DNA of 5,643 nucleotides. Origin: Halovenus sp. (GTDB lineage Archaea > Halobacteriota > Halobacteria > Halobacteriales > Haloarculaceae). The stretch lies in the NCBI GenBank assembly GCA_003551265.1, contig PUMG01000240.1, forward strand, positions 1 to 5,643, given 5' to 3'. The notes under the pieces were generated by a model, which was given only the letters and a program-made list of their open reading frames with translations, was not told the origin of the DNA and did not search any database. Of this stretch, positions 1 to 5,643 are shown piece by piece. A program made the position numbers and the translations under genes. Within the stretch, counting starts at the first letter, position 1. Each line of letters opens with the position of its first letter.

Positions 1-983
1 CGCGCCGGGTCGAGACCGACGCTTGCACAGAAGGCGTCCCGATTGAGGATGGTTGCCGAGAGCAACACGAACTTCCGGCCCCGGTCCCAGACGGTGTGTG
101 CGAGATAGCGCTCCGGGTTCATCGGCTTGATCGTCACTGCTGTTCCTTCTCCATCGGGCTGGTCGACCACCCACGTCGTCGGACTCTCGGGGTCGCGGTA
201 GTCCTCGACGAACCACGAGAGTTCCGAGCGGAGTTCGTTCAGTCGGTCTCGTTTTGCCACCTCCTCGGCTGTCAACTCGACGGTGCCTCGGAGTGAATCC
301 AGTCCACGGCTACAGATGGTGACGAGATACTCGGCGTACTCGACGGCGTCTTCGAGGTCGTCGATCCGTTCCGGTTTGACGTCGGTCCAGAGTGGGACTG
401 TGTCCCCGTTGAGGGCTATTGTCGCGTACATCTCTGCCCAGTCGCCGAGTCCGTGCGCCTCGTCGATGACGACGACGTCACGCATTCCGAACACGTCCGA
501 CCCGGCAGTCTGCATGAAATACGCCAGCGTCATGGCGGCAATCGAGCGGTTCGCTGCGATAGCACGGTCGGAGAAGTACGGGCACCGATGTTTCACCTGA
601 CAGTCGAATCCACTCTCGCGGGCACAGGGTGCTCGGTTGACCGGCGTCGATGTCTCACCCGGCAGGATACAGCGGTAGTTGTTCTTGCCGCGGATGATGC
701 TCAGGTCTTCGAGAAGCGAGTCGCCAGCCACGTCGTCGAGCTGTGAGACCTGGGGCGTGGTGTAGTACGCCCCGATTGGTTCCCCAGCCCCTACTTCGGC
801 GGGTGTCGCTGCACACCCGGCGACCGCGCGAGCGAGCAACGACTTCCCGCTCCCTGTCGGCGCGCGGACGAGCACGACATCGTTGCCACTCTCGAACGCA
901 TCACGGATGTCTGCCAGGGCCTGTTCCTGGGTACCGCGATAGCTGGGGGCGGGAAACTCCTCGAAGATGCGCGACGGCTCCAC
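1..983 (-). CDS. XPD/Rad3-family Fe-S DNA helicase, partial (C-terminus off left edge)
   Basis: This is a superfamily 2, ATP-dependent DNA helicase of the XPD/Rad3/DinG type, expected to unwind DNA 5'->3' in repair or recombination. From the chosen start, 327 codons are visible without a stop. In order they show a Q-motif-like RGTQ (residues 16-19), Walker A APTGSGKS (41-48), a motif Ia-like YYTTPQ (73-78), four cysteines at 105, 120, 128 and 134 (spacing C-x14-C-x7-C-x5-C) that match the family's 4Fe-4S cluster, the DEAH box (174-177) and a motif III-like LLSATIL (SAT at 309-311). Helicase domain 2 lies outside the window. I chose the GTG at 981-983 because the encoded EPSRIFEEFPAPSYRG fits the start of haloarchaeal relatives as I remember them, and a TATA-like TTTAAG lies about 27 bases upstream, as expected for a leaderless transcript. 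No in-frame ATG is available nearby; a GTG at 1038-1040 is the alternative. The family is clear, but the in vivo role is inferred. Confidence 0.93.
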   Translation of the reverse strand, partial: MEPSRIFEEFPAPSYRGTQEQALADIRDAFESGNDVVLVRAPTGSGKSLLARAVAGCAATPAEVGAGEPIGAYYTTPQVSQLDDVAGDSLLEDLSIIRGKNNYRCILPGETSTPVNRAPCARESGFDCQVKHRCPYFSDRAIAANRSIAAMTLAYFMQTAGSDVFGMRDVVVIDEAHGLGDWAEMYATIALNGDTVPLWTDVKPERIDDLEDAVEYAEYLVTICSRGLDSLRGTVELTAEEVAKRDRLNELRSELSWFVEDYRDPESPTTWVVDQPDGEGTAVTIKPMNPERYLAHTVWDRGRKFVLLSATILNRDAFCASVGLDPA

Positions 984-1007
984 GGTGGTACTGGTGTCGC
1001 CATCCGA

Positions 1008-1013
1008 CTTAAA
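1008..1013 (-). promoter_or_regulatory. TATA-like box of the helicase gene
   Basis: Read on the minus strand this is TTTAAG, preceded by a G-rich stretch. It is centred about 27 bases upstream of the GTG at 983, the spacing expected if transcription starts at or next to the start codon. This fits a leaderless mRNA, which is common in haloarchaea, and no Shine-Dalgarno sequence is seen before that GTG. Assigned from position and base composition only. Confidence 0.55.
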
Positions 1014-1061
1014 CCCCGGGATGACGTACGATACTCCCACCGAGAGACACTGCGCCAGGAC

Positions 1062-1067
1062 TTTTAT
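1062..1067 (+). promoter_or_regulatory. TATA-like box of the ABC exporter operon
   Basis: TTTTAT is an A/T-rich island in GC-rich intergenic DNA, centred about 31 bases before the ATG at 1096. The usual 26-27 base offset puts the transcription start near 1091, giving a leader of only a few bases. There is no Shine-Dalgarno sequence before this first gene, in contrast to the two permease genes. The box is about 50 bases from the divergent helicase box, so the two promoters need not overlap. Confidence 0.55.
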
Positions 1068-1095
1068 CACGGGCGCGGAACACCGTACGACAACG

Positions 1096-2010
1096 ATGGT
1101 GGCAATTCAGGTGGAGAACGTCTCCAAGCGGTACGGCACGCTGACTGCGCTCGACCGGGTCGGCTTCACGGTCGAAGAGGGTGAGATATTCGGATTTCTG
1201 GGACCGAACGGGGCCGGAAAGTCCACGATGATAAATATCTTCCTCGACTTCGTCCGGCCAACCGAGGGCACAGTCTCGATCTTCGGGCACAACTGCCAGC
1301 AGGAAGGACACCTCGCACGCGAGCGGATGGGCGTCCTTCCCGAGGGGTACAGCGTGTACGACCGCCTGACCGGCCGCCAGCACGTTGAGTTTGCCATCAA
1401 CTCGAAAGATGCAGACGAAGAGCCGATGAAGCTGCTCGAACGCGTTGGCATCCGTGACGCAGCGGACAGAAAAGCGGGTGGATACTCGAAGGGAATGGCA
1501 CAGCGCCTGGTGCTCGCGATGGCGCTCGTGGGTAAGCCAGACCTGTTGATTCTCGACGAACCGACGACGGGGCTGGACCCGAACGGTGCCCGGGAGATGC
1601 GCACCATCATCACCGAAGAGAGCGAACGTGGCGCGACGGTGTTCTTTTCGAGCCACATTCTCGAACAGGTCGAGGCAGTGTGTGACCGCGTCGGCATCCT
1701 CTACCAGGGAGAGCTGGCGGCCATCGACACTATCGAGGGACTCAGAGAATCAATGGGTGGTGGAACGAAGCTGCAGATTACAGTGAACGACATCGACGAG
1801 GGAGTGCTCGACAGCATCGAATCGCTCGACGGCGTCGAGAACGCCTGGCTCAGCAACGACGGCAGGAAAGTCGAGGTAACGTGCTCGAACGACGCCAAAC
1901 TCGACGTCGTCATCGCGCTCGACGACGCGGGCGTCGACGTCTCGGACTTCCGGACGGACGAAGCGTCGCTCGAAGACATGTTCGCGGCGTACACAGGAGG
2001 GAGCCGGTGA
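1096..2010 (+). CDS. ABC-2-type transporter ATP-binding protein (NosF/NatA-like)
   Basis: This 304-residue cytoplasmic ATPase hydrolyses ATP to drive the membrane exporter encoded by the next two genes. The nucleotide-binding domain is complete: Walker A GPNGAGKS (36-43), a Q-loop region LPEG with Glu83 where many ABC proteins have Gln, a degenerate signature YSKGMAQRL (130-138) in place of LSGGQ, Walker B LLILDEP (150-156), D-loop GLD (159-161) and the switch His187 in SSH. The Glu and the SKG signature are common in the NosF/NatA-like branch and do not imply inactivity. Residues from about 223 to 304 form an acidic accessory domain ending in SLEDMFAAYTGG, as in related exporter ATPases. The frame is open upstream to 967, but the ATG at 1096 starts the protein right before the first conserved strand (IQVENVSKRYG) and lies just downstream of a TATA-like box. 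The stop overlaps the next gene's start by one base. The substrate cannot be predicted. Confidence 0.95.
   Translation: MVAIQVENVSKRYGTLTALDRVGFTVEEGEIFGFLGPNGAGKSTMINIFLDFVRPTEGTVSIFGHNCQQEGHLARERMGVLPEGYSVYDRLTGRQHVEFAINSKDADEEPMKLLERVGIRDAADRKAGGYSKGMAQRLVLAMALVGKPDLLILDEPTTGLDPNGAREMRTIITEESERGATVFFSSHILEQVEAVCDRVGILYQGELAAIDTIEGLRESMGGGTKLQITVNDIDEGVLDSIESLDGVENAWLSNDGRKVEVTCSNDAKLDVVIALDDAGVDVSDFRTDEASLEDMFAAYTGGSR
1995..2001 (+). promoter_or_regulatory. Shine-Dalgarno site of the first permease
   Basis: AGGAGGG lies 8 bases before the ATG at 2010, inside the 3' end of the ATPase gene. It complements the CCUCC core of the haloarchaeal 16S rRNA tail. It decides the start of the first permease at 2010 over upstream in-frame possibilities and supports translation as an internal operon gene. 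Confidence 0.75.
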
Positions 2011-2852
2011 TGTCATGGCGGACGATAGCCAGCAAGGATTACCACGAGTCGAAAGACTCCCGGCTGGTCCGGTACCTGCTCTATCTGTTCGTCGCTGCCT
2101 GTCTCATCGGCGGCTACGTCTTCCCTGTGACCACGACCGGCGACGTGACGAAAGACCGCTTCGCCGGGTTCATGACCGCGACGATAACGCTGTTGTTGCC
2201 GCTGCTCGGCATCTTGCTCAGCTACAACGCGATTGTGGGCGAGCGCGAATCCGGCCGCCTCGCGCTGTTGCTCTCACTTCCACACAACCGCCAGGACGTG
2301 GTTTTTGGAAAGCTGGTCGGCCGCGGTGGATTTCTCGCTCTCGGCGTCATTGTGGGGCTTTTCGGAGCTGGTGCGCTCGTCATCTATCCGTTCGGCTCGG
2401 TCTCGGCGACGTCGACAGTCTCCTATCTCGCGTACGTCCTCCTCACGCTCGCGTTCGGTGCGGTGTACTTCGGTATCGGTCTCACGATATCGACAGCGAC
2501 CGTCTCGAAACAGCGCGCCACAGTCGCTGCCTTCGGCGTGTTCTTCGTGTTCGTCATCGTCTGGGACGCCATCCGCGACGGGTCAGCGTTCCTCCTAGAT
2601 CAGGCAGGTCTCATTGACGGAACGCTCCCGCAGGAGTTACCCAACTGGCTGCTGTTTCTTCACGGTGCAGAGCCAGGCATGCTGTACGAGCGCATCATCG
2701 AGGGGTTTTTCGAGGGAAGCGAGAGCGGGCCGTATCTGTCAGCAGAGGCGCCGTGGTATCTGGGCGAGTGGGTCGCACTCGTCGTGTTTCTCGTCTGGGC
2801 GGTCGTGCCCCTTCTCGTCGGCTACAGACGGTTCGAGGTGACTGACCTGTGA
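2010..2852 (+). CDS. ABC-2-type transporter permease (NosY-like), subunit 1
   Basis: This 280-residue integral membrane protein is probably one half of the exporter's transmembrane channel. Six hydrophobic segments can be seen at roughly 20-38, 55-74, 106-126, 138-160, 170-187 and 253-272. A short cytoplasmic N-terminus (MSWRTIASKDYHESKDSR) comes first. The loop after the second segment carries GERESG (77-82) and SLPHNRQDVVFGKLVGR (89-105), the hallmark loop of NosY-like ABC-2 permeases, likely where the ATPase couples. The extracellular stretch before the last helix (about 190-252) is long and acidic. The start at 2010 overlaps the ATPase stop by one base (TGATG) and has a good Shine-Dalgarno site. 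The frame is open upstream to 1881, but that stretch is an Arg-rich shadow of the ATPase gene. It is paralogous to the following permease, and both end in GY-x-RF-x3-DL. The family is sure, but the transported substrate is unknown. Confidence 0.92.
   Translation: MSWRTIASKDYHESKDSRLVRYLLYLFVAACLIGGYVFPVTTTGDVTKDRFAGFMTATITLLLPLLGILLSYNAIVGERESGRLALLLSLPHNRQDVVFGKLVGRGGFLALGVIVGLFGAGALVIYPFGSVSATSTVSYLAYVLLTLAFGAVYFGIGLTISTATVSKQRATVAAFGVFFVFVIVWDAIRDGSAFLLDQAGLIDGTLPQELPNWLLFLHGAEPGMLYERIIEGFFEGSESGPYLSAEAPWYLGEWVALVVFLVWAVVPLLVGYRRFEVTDL
2835..2841 (+). promoter_or_regulatory. Shine-Dalgarno site of the second permease
   Basis: GAGGTGA matches the consensus GGAGGTGATC complementary to the haloarchaeal 16S rRNA 3' end, and lies 7 bases before the GTG at 2849. 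It also encodes residues near the C-terminus of the first permease. This strong site supports the GTG start that overlaps the previous stop by four bases (GTGA). Confidence 0.8.
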
Positions 2853-3667
2853 ACTGGCGTGCCATCGCTCGCAAGGACTTCCTCGACTCGGTCCGCTCGC
2901 GGACGCTCTGGGCACTGGTCGCCCTGTTCGTTGGTCTGCTGGCTCTTATCGCCTACGCCGGACAGTTGACTGGCGAGACCGACGTCACGCAGTTCGTCGG
3001 GTTCACCGGCGAGGCGTTCGCGCTGTTCGTCCCGCTTGTGAGTGTCGTCCTTGGCTACAAGGCGGTCGTCGACGAACGCGAGTCCGGAACCATTGCGCTG
3101 GCGCTGTCGTTTCCCCACACCCGGGCTGACTTCGTCATCGGAAAGTTCGTCGGGCGCTCGCTCGTGCTGGCGATTCCGGTTCTCGTCGGGATGCTCGTTG
3201 CGTCCGTGCTTGTCGTCGTTCTCTACGACTCGGTACCGGTCTTCGAGTATCTCGTCTTTAGCGTCTTGAGTGTCGTCCTCGGCGTCTCGTTTCTCGCAAT
3301 CGCTATTGGGTTGTCGATGCTGACCACGTCAGGCCGTCGCGTGACCGCCGGTGCCTTCGGTGCGTACATCGTGCTAGGGGTACTCTGGAGCGAACTGATC
3401 GACGCGCTGGTGCTCATTCTCTGGCGCTTCGACGCCACGGTCCTTGTATCCCCGCCGGAATGGGCAACGTTCGCACAGCTCGCCTCACCAGTCGAGTCGT
3501 ATCATCGTCTCGTCACCGCGGTGTTCGACACGGGACCGGGAACCGCCTACACCACGCCCGACAGCCCCTGGTTCGTCGATGCCTGGGTGGCTGCCCTCCT
3601 GTTGCTTGCGTGGGTCGTCTTCGCACTTGGTGTCGGCTATCTCCGGTTCTCCCGGAGTGACCTGTAG
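2849..3667 (+). CDS. ABC-2-type transporter permease (NosY-like), subunit 2
   Basis: This 272-residue membrane protein is probably the second half of a heterodimeric exporter channel. Hydrophobic segments lie at roughly 19-38, 55-73, 103-126, 132-157, 165-190 and 245-266. The conserved cytoplasmic loop shows DERESG (75-80) and SFPHTRADFVIGKFVGR (87-103), aligning directly with GERESG and SLPHNRQDVVFGKLVGR of subunit 1. The N-termini also correspond (MNWRAIARKDFLDSVRSR and MSWRTIASKDYHESKDSR), so the pair arose by gene duplication followed by strong divergence. The start is GTG, overlapping the previous stop by four bases, with a near-ideal Shine-Dalgarno sequence 7 bases upstream. The gene ends 44 bases before purD, and I see no clear terminator in that gap. 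The substrate is unknown. Confidence 0.92.
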   Translation: MNWRAIARKDFLDSVRSRTLWALVALFVGLLALIAYAGQLTGETDVTQFVGFTGEAFALFVPLVSVVLGYKAVVDERESGTIALALSFPHTRADFVIGKFVGRSLVLAIPVLVGMLVASVLVVVLYDSVPVFEYLVFSVLSVVLGVSFLAIAIGLSMLTTSGRRVTAGAFGAYIVLGVLWSELIDALVLILWRFDATVLVSPPEWATFAQLASPVESYHRLVTAVFDTGPGTAYTTPDSPWFVDAWVAALLLLAWVVFALGVGYLRFSRSDL

Positions 3668-3680
3668 GCGCGAGCGCAAC

Positions 3681-3687
3681 ATTTACA
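3681..3687 (+). promoter_or_regulatory. TATA-like box of purD
   Basis: ATTTACA is the only A/T-rich patch in the 44-base gap between the second permease and purD. Its centre is 28 bases before the purD ATG, so transcription would start at or beside the start codon. No Shine-Dalgarno sequence precedes that ATG, which fits a leaderless purD transcript independent of the exporter operon. Inferred from spacing and composition. Confidence 0.55.
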
Positions 3688-3711
3688 CTCGGGTCGGTCG
3701 CCCCTTCGCAT

Positions 3712-5007
3712 ATGGACGAAACAGTGCTCCTCGTCGGCGGCGGTGGCCGAGAACACGCTCTCGCGCGTGCGCTTGCCGACTCCGACGCCGCACTCTATGG
3801 CTGTGCGGGGAACCGAAACCCGGGAATCGCTCGTCTCGCCGATGGGTTCGAGACACTGGACACGACTAACCCGACCGCAGTGTGCGCGTACGCGAAGGAG
3901 GTGGATGCGACGCTCGCGGTTGTCGGACCGGAAGCACCGCTGGCCAGCGGTGTTGCGGACGCGCTCGACGATGCCGGTGTGTACGCGTTCGGACCACACC
4001 GCAAGGAGGCACGAATCGAGACCGACAAGGCGTTCCAGCGTCGGTTCATGGACACCCACGACATCCCTGGGCTGCCAGCGTTCGAGACGTTCGAGGACGC
4101 TGATGCGGCGTGTGAGTACATCGACGAGTACGACGGCGACCTCGCAGTCAAGCCGGCAGGACTGACTGGCGGCAAGGGCGTGAAGGTCATCGGCGACCAG
4201 GTCACCGCTGAAGAAGCCAAAGCGTACATCCGTGAGTCAGACTACGACAGGCTCGTGCTCGAAGAGCGTCTGGTCGGTGAGGAGTTCACGGTGCAGGCGT
4301 TCGTCGCCAACGGCGACCTGCGGGTCACCCCTGCCGTTCAGGACCACAAACGAGCCTACGAGGGCGATGAAGGGCCCAACACCGGCGGGATGGGGTCGTA
4401 CAGTGACGCGGAGCTTGCGCTGCCGTTCATGACCAACGAGGATTACATGGAGGCTGTCGACATCCTTCAGGCAACCGTCGACGCTCTCGACGGCTACAAG
4501 GGATTGCTGTACGGCCAGTTCATGCTCACGGCAGACGGCGTCAGGGTCATCGAGTTCAACGCCCGCTTTGGGGATCCAGAGGCGATGAACACCCTTCCAG
4601 TTCTGCAAACCGACCTGCTCGACGTGCTAGTTGCTGCTCGCAAGGCAGAACCACTGCCACAACTCACGTTCGCGCGACAGGCGACGGTCTGCAAGTACGC
4701 GGTCCCCGAAGGCTACCCCACTGAGCCTCGCTCGGGTGCCCGTATCGAGATTGACGAGGAGAGTGCAGGAGACGCACTGCTGTACTATGCGAGTGTCGAC
4801 GAGCGTGAGGACGGTATCTACACGACGACGTCACGAGCGTTCGCCGTGGTGGGACTCGCGGGCTCCATCACTGCGGCAGAGAAGGTTGCCGAGGAGGCGC
4901 TCGCTGTGGCTGGTGAAGATGGACTGCACGTTCGACACGACATCGGGAAGCCCGAGCTCGTTCAGCAGCGCATCGACCACATAGAGAAACTCCGCTCTCC
5001 CAGGTAG
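3712..5007 (+). CDS. purD: Phosphoribosylamine--glycine ligase (GAR synthetase)
   Basis: This cytoplasmic ATP-grasp enzyme joins glycine to 5-phosphoribosylamine, with ATP hydrolysis, to make glycinamide ribonucleotide (GAR), the second step of de novo purine synthesis. At 431 residues it has the family's usual full length. The N-domain opens with VLLVGGGGREHALARAL (5-21) and includes VVGPEAPLASGVAD (70-83). The ATP-grasp region starts around residue 100 (ARIETDKAFQRRFM), followed by AVKPAGLTGGKGVKV (145-159), LEERLVGEEFTVQAF (183-197), the PurD signature DHKRAYEGDEGPNTGGMGSYS (211-231) and the metal- and ATP-binding EFNARFGDPEA (281-291). The C-domain follows from about 325 (VCKYAVPEGYP). 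All motifs are intact. The ATG at 3712 starts directly before the first strand, and the TATA-like spacing agrees with it. The gene has no evident functional link to the exporter genes upstream. Confidence 0.97.
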   Translation: MDETVLLVGGGGREHALARALADSDAALYGCAGNRNPGIARLADGFETLDTTNPTAVCAYAKEVDATLAVVGPEAPLASGVADALDDAGVYAFGPHRKEARIETDKAFQRRFMDTHDIPGLPAFETFEDADAACEYIDEYDGDLAVKPAGLTGGKGVKVIGDQVTAEEAKAYIRESDYDRLVLEERLVGEEFTVQAFVANGDLRVTPAVQDHKRAYEGDEGPNTGGMGSYSDAELALPFMTNEDYMEAVDILQATVDALDGYKGLLYGQFMLTADGVRVIEFNARFGDPEAMNTLPVLQTDLLDVLVAARKAEPLPQLTFARQATVCKYAVPEGYPTEPRSGARIEIDEESAGDALLYYASVDEREDGIYTTTSRAFAVVGLAGSITAAEKVAEEALAVAGEDGLHVRHDIGKPELVQQRIDHIEKLRSPR

Positions 5008-5016
5008 TGTACTCCT

Positions 5017-5643
5017 ATGCCTGCTGGCGAGGACGAGAGCGGAACTCAACATGCAAACGGAAGAGCAACGCGTCACGACCGGGTCACGGTCCATCCGCGT
5101 CCTGGCGCGCGAAACTCACTCCATCGCTGGTATCGGGTCCGCAATCCGCTCCGGGTGATGGTCAACTACGTCATCATCCTGCTCTGTCGAATCTCGCCGA
5201 GTCTGATGCTCAAACGTATTCTCTTTCGCAGGCTCGGGATGAGCGTCGGCAGCGGCGTCGCCTGGGGACTGGAGTCGACGCCGGACGTATTCTGGCCGGA
5301 ACTCATCACTGTCGAGGACGACGTCATCGTCGGATACGACGCAACCATTCTCTGTCACGAATTCCTCCACGAGGAGTACCGCACCGGAGCGGTTCGTATC
5401 GGCGAACGAGCGATGATTGGGGCGGGTGTAGTTGTTCTCCCAGGGGTGGAGGTCGGTGCAGACGCACGAGTTGCGGCGAACTCACTGGTCACCGACGATG
5501 TCCCACCGGGAGCCACTGTTGCGGGTGTGCCTGCAGAAGTCGTCGACAGCGAGGGCCGAGAGCAGGAGGACCTCGACAGCGAGGGCAGAGAGCAGGAGGA
5601 CCTCGACAGCGAGGGCCGAGAGCAGGAGGACCTCGACAGCGAG
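5017..5643 (+). CDS. Hexapeptide-repeat (left-handed beta-helix) acyltransferase, partial, with acidic repeat tail
   Basis: This gene runs off the right edge, and 209 residues are visible. A basic N-terminal part (HPRPGARNSLHRWYRVRNPLR, about 26-46) and a hydrophobic stretch (VMVNYVIILLC, 47-57) followed by an Arg/Lys-rich helix suggest membrane association. A left-handed beta-helix follows, of the maltose/galactoside O-acetyltransferase and WbbJ-like type: LITVEDDVIVGYDATILCHEF (96-116), then IGERAMIGAGVVVLPGVEVG (128-147), AANSLVTDDVPPGATVAG (153-170) and VPAEVV. His114 in CHEF is at the place of the catalytic His in such transferases (inference). The acyl acceptor is unknown; a sugar or polysaccharide precursor is plausible. 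From residue 178 the protein becomes tandem copies of EGREQEDLDS, unexpected for this family. The ATG at 5017 lies nine bases after the purD stop with only a weak AGGT (5002-5005) upstream, so co-transcription with purD is likely. The ATG at 5051 is out of frame. Confidence 0.88.
   Translation, partial: MPAGEDESGTQHANGRATRHDRVTVHPRPGARNSLHRWYRVRNPLRVMVNYVIILLCRISPSLMLKRILFRRLGMSVGSGVAWGLESTPDVFWPELITVEDDVIVGYDATILCHEFLHEEYRTGAVRIGERAMIGAGVVVLPGVEVGADARVAANSLVTDDVPPGATVAGVPAEVVDSEGREQEDLDSEGREQEDLDSEGREQEDLDSE
5551..5643 (+). repeat. In-frame 30-bp tandem repeat, open at window end
   Basis: Three complete 30-base units occupy 5551-5580, 5581-5610 and 5611-5640, and GAG at 5641-5643 begins a fourth. 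Units 1 and 3 are identical. Unit 2 differs only at 5587 (A instead of C), changing CGA to AGA, both Arg. Each unit encodes EGREQEDLDS, with five acidic residues and one basic. The ten bases before the array (5541-5550, CGTCGACAGC) match the last ten of the unit at nine positions, so the array may have grown from this junction. Because the period is a multiple of three, gain or loss of units keeps the acyltransferase frame open. The total copy number cannot be seen here. Confidence 0.97.

Noticed and set aside
96..1012. Short plus-strand frames in the left part of the window
   Set aside because: They lie opposite the helicase gene, whose conserved motifs run uninterrupted on the minus strand.
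967..1095. In-frame N-terminal extension of the ATPase starting at the ATG at 967
   Set aside because: It would overlap the helicase start and read through both promoter boxes, and the extra 43 residues look unlike an ABC ATPase N-terminus.
1009..1656. Minus-strand open frame of 215 codons opposite the ATPase gene
   Set aside because: It is antisense to a gene with every ABC motif, has no recognisable domain, and long antisense frames are expected in GC-rich coding DNA with biased third positions.
1881..2009. Upstream extension of the first permease from 1881
   Set aside because: The extension is an Arg-rich shadow of the ATPase's own C-terminal coding sequence. The Shine-Dalgarno site at 1995-2001 fits the start at 2010.
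3039..3279. Direct repeat TGAGTGTCGTCCT at 3039-3051 and 3267-3279 inside the second permease
   Set aside because: Both copies encode SVVLG in hydrophobic helices. Reuse of the same Ser/Val/Leu codons explains it without a special function.
3668..3711. Possible terminator between the second permease and purD
   Set aside because: No convincing stem-loop or T-rich run is present; the only A/T-rich patch is better read as the purD TATA-like box.
5116..5370. Minus-strand frame of 84 codons opposite the acyltransferase
   Set aside because: It is antisense to a gene with clear hexapeptide-repeat motifs and has no recognisable features of its own.
5551..5643. CRISPR array at the right edge
   Set aside because: The 30-base units are directly adjacent with no unique spacers and continue an open reading frame, so this is a coding tandem repeat.

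Overview
The window looks like ordinary chromosomal DNA of a halophilic archaeon (class Halobacteria). The evidence is high GC with strong G/C preference at third codon positions, Asp/Glu-rich soluble proteins, archaeal TATA-like boxes about 25-30 bases before three start codons, and Shine-Dalgarno sequences complementary to the haloarchaeal 16S rRNA tail before the internal operon genes. I cannot name the species.

Layout. Positions 1-983 (minus strand) hold the N-terminal part of an XPD/Rad3-type iron-sulfur DNA helicase; its C-terminal half lies beyond the left edge. A 112-base divergent promoter region (984-1095) separates it from a plus-strand operon of three tightly coupled genes: an ABC-2-type ATPase (1096-2010) and two paralogous six-helix permeases (2010-2852 and 2849-3667). 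After a 44-base gap with its own TATA-like box comes purD (3712-5007), the GAR synthetase of purine biosynthesis. Nine bases later a left-handed beta-helix (hexapeptide-repeat) acyltransferase begins at 5017 and runs off the right edge. There are no gene-free stretches over 300 bases, and I see no RNA genes, mobile elements, CRISPR arrays or phage genes.

How the genes work together. The ATPase and two permeases probably form one exporter: an ATPase dimer driving a permease heterodimer. Its substrate cannot be read from the sequence. PurD is a housekeeping enzyme. The acyltransferase probably shares its transcript, but I see no biochemical link between them. The helicase is transcribed away from everything else.

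The most unusual structure is at the right edge. The acyltransferase's hexapeptide domain is followed by an in-frame 30-bp tandem repeat, three near-perfect copies plus the start of a fourth. Each copy encodes the acidic decapeptide EGREQEDLDS, and the array is still open where the window ends. I found no convincing evidence for a wholly new multi-gene system here.
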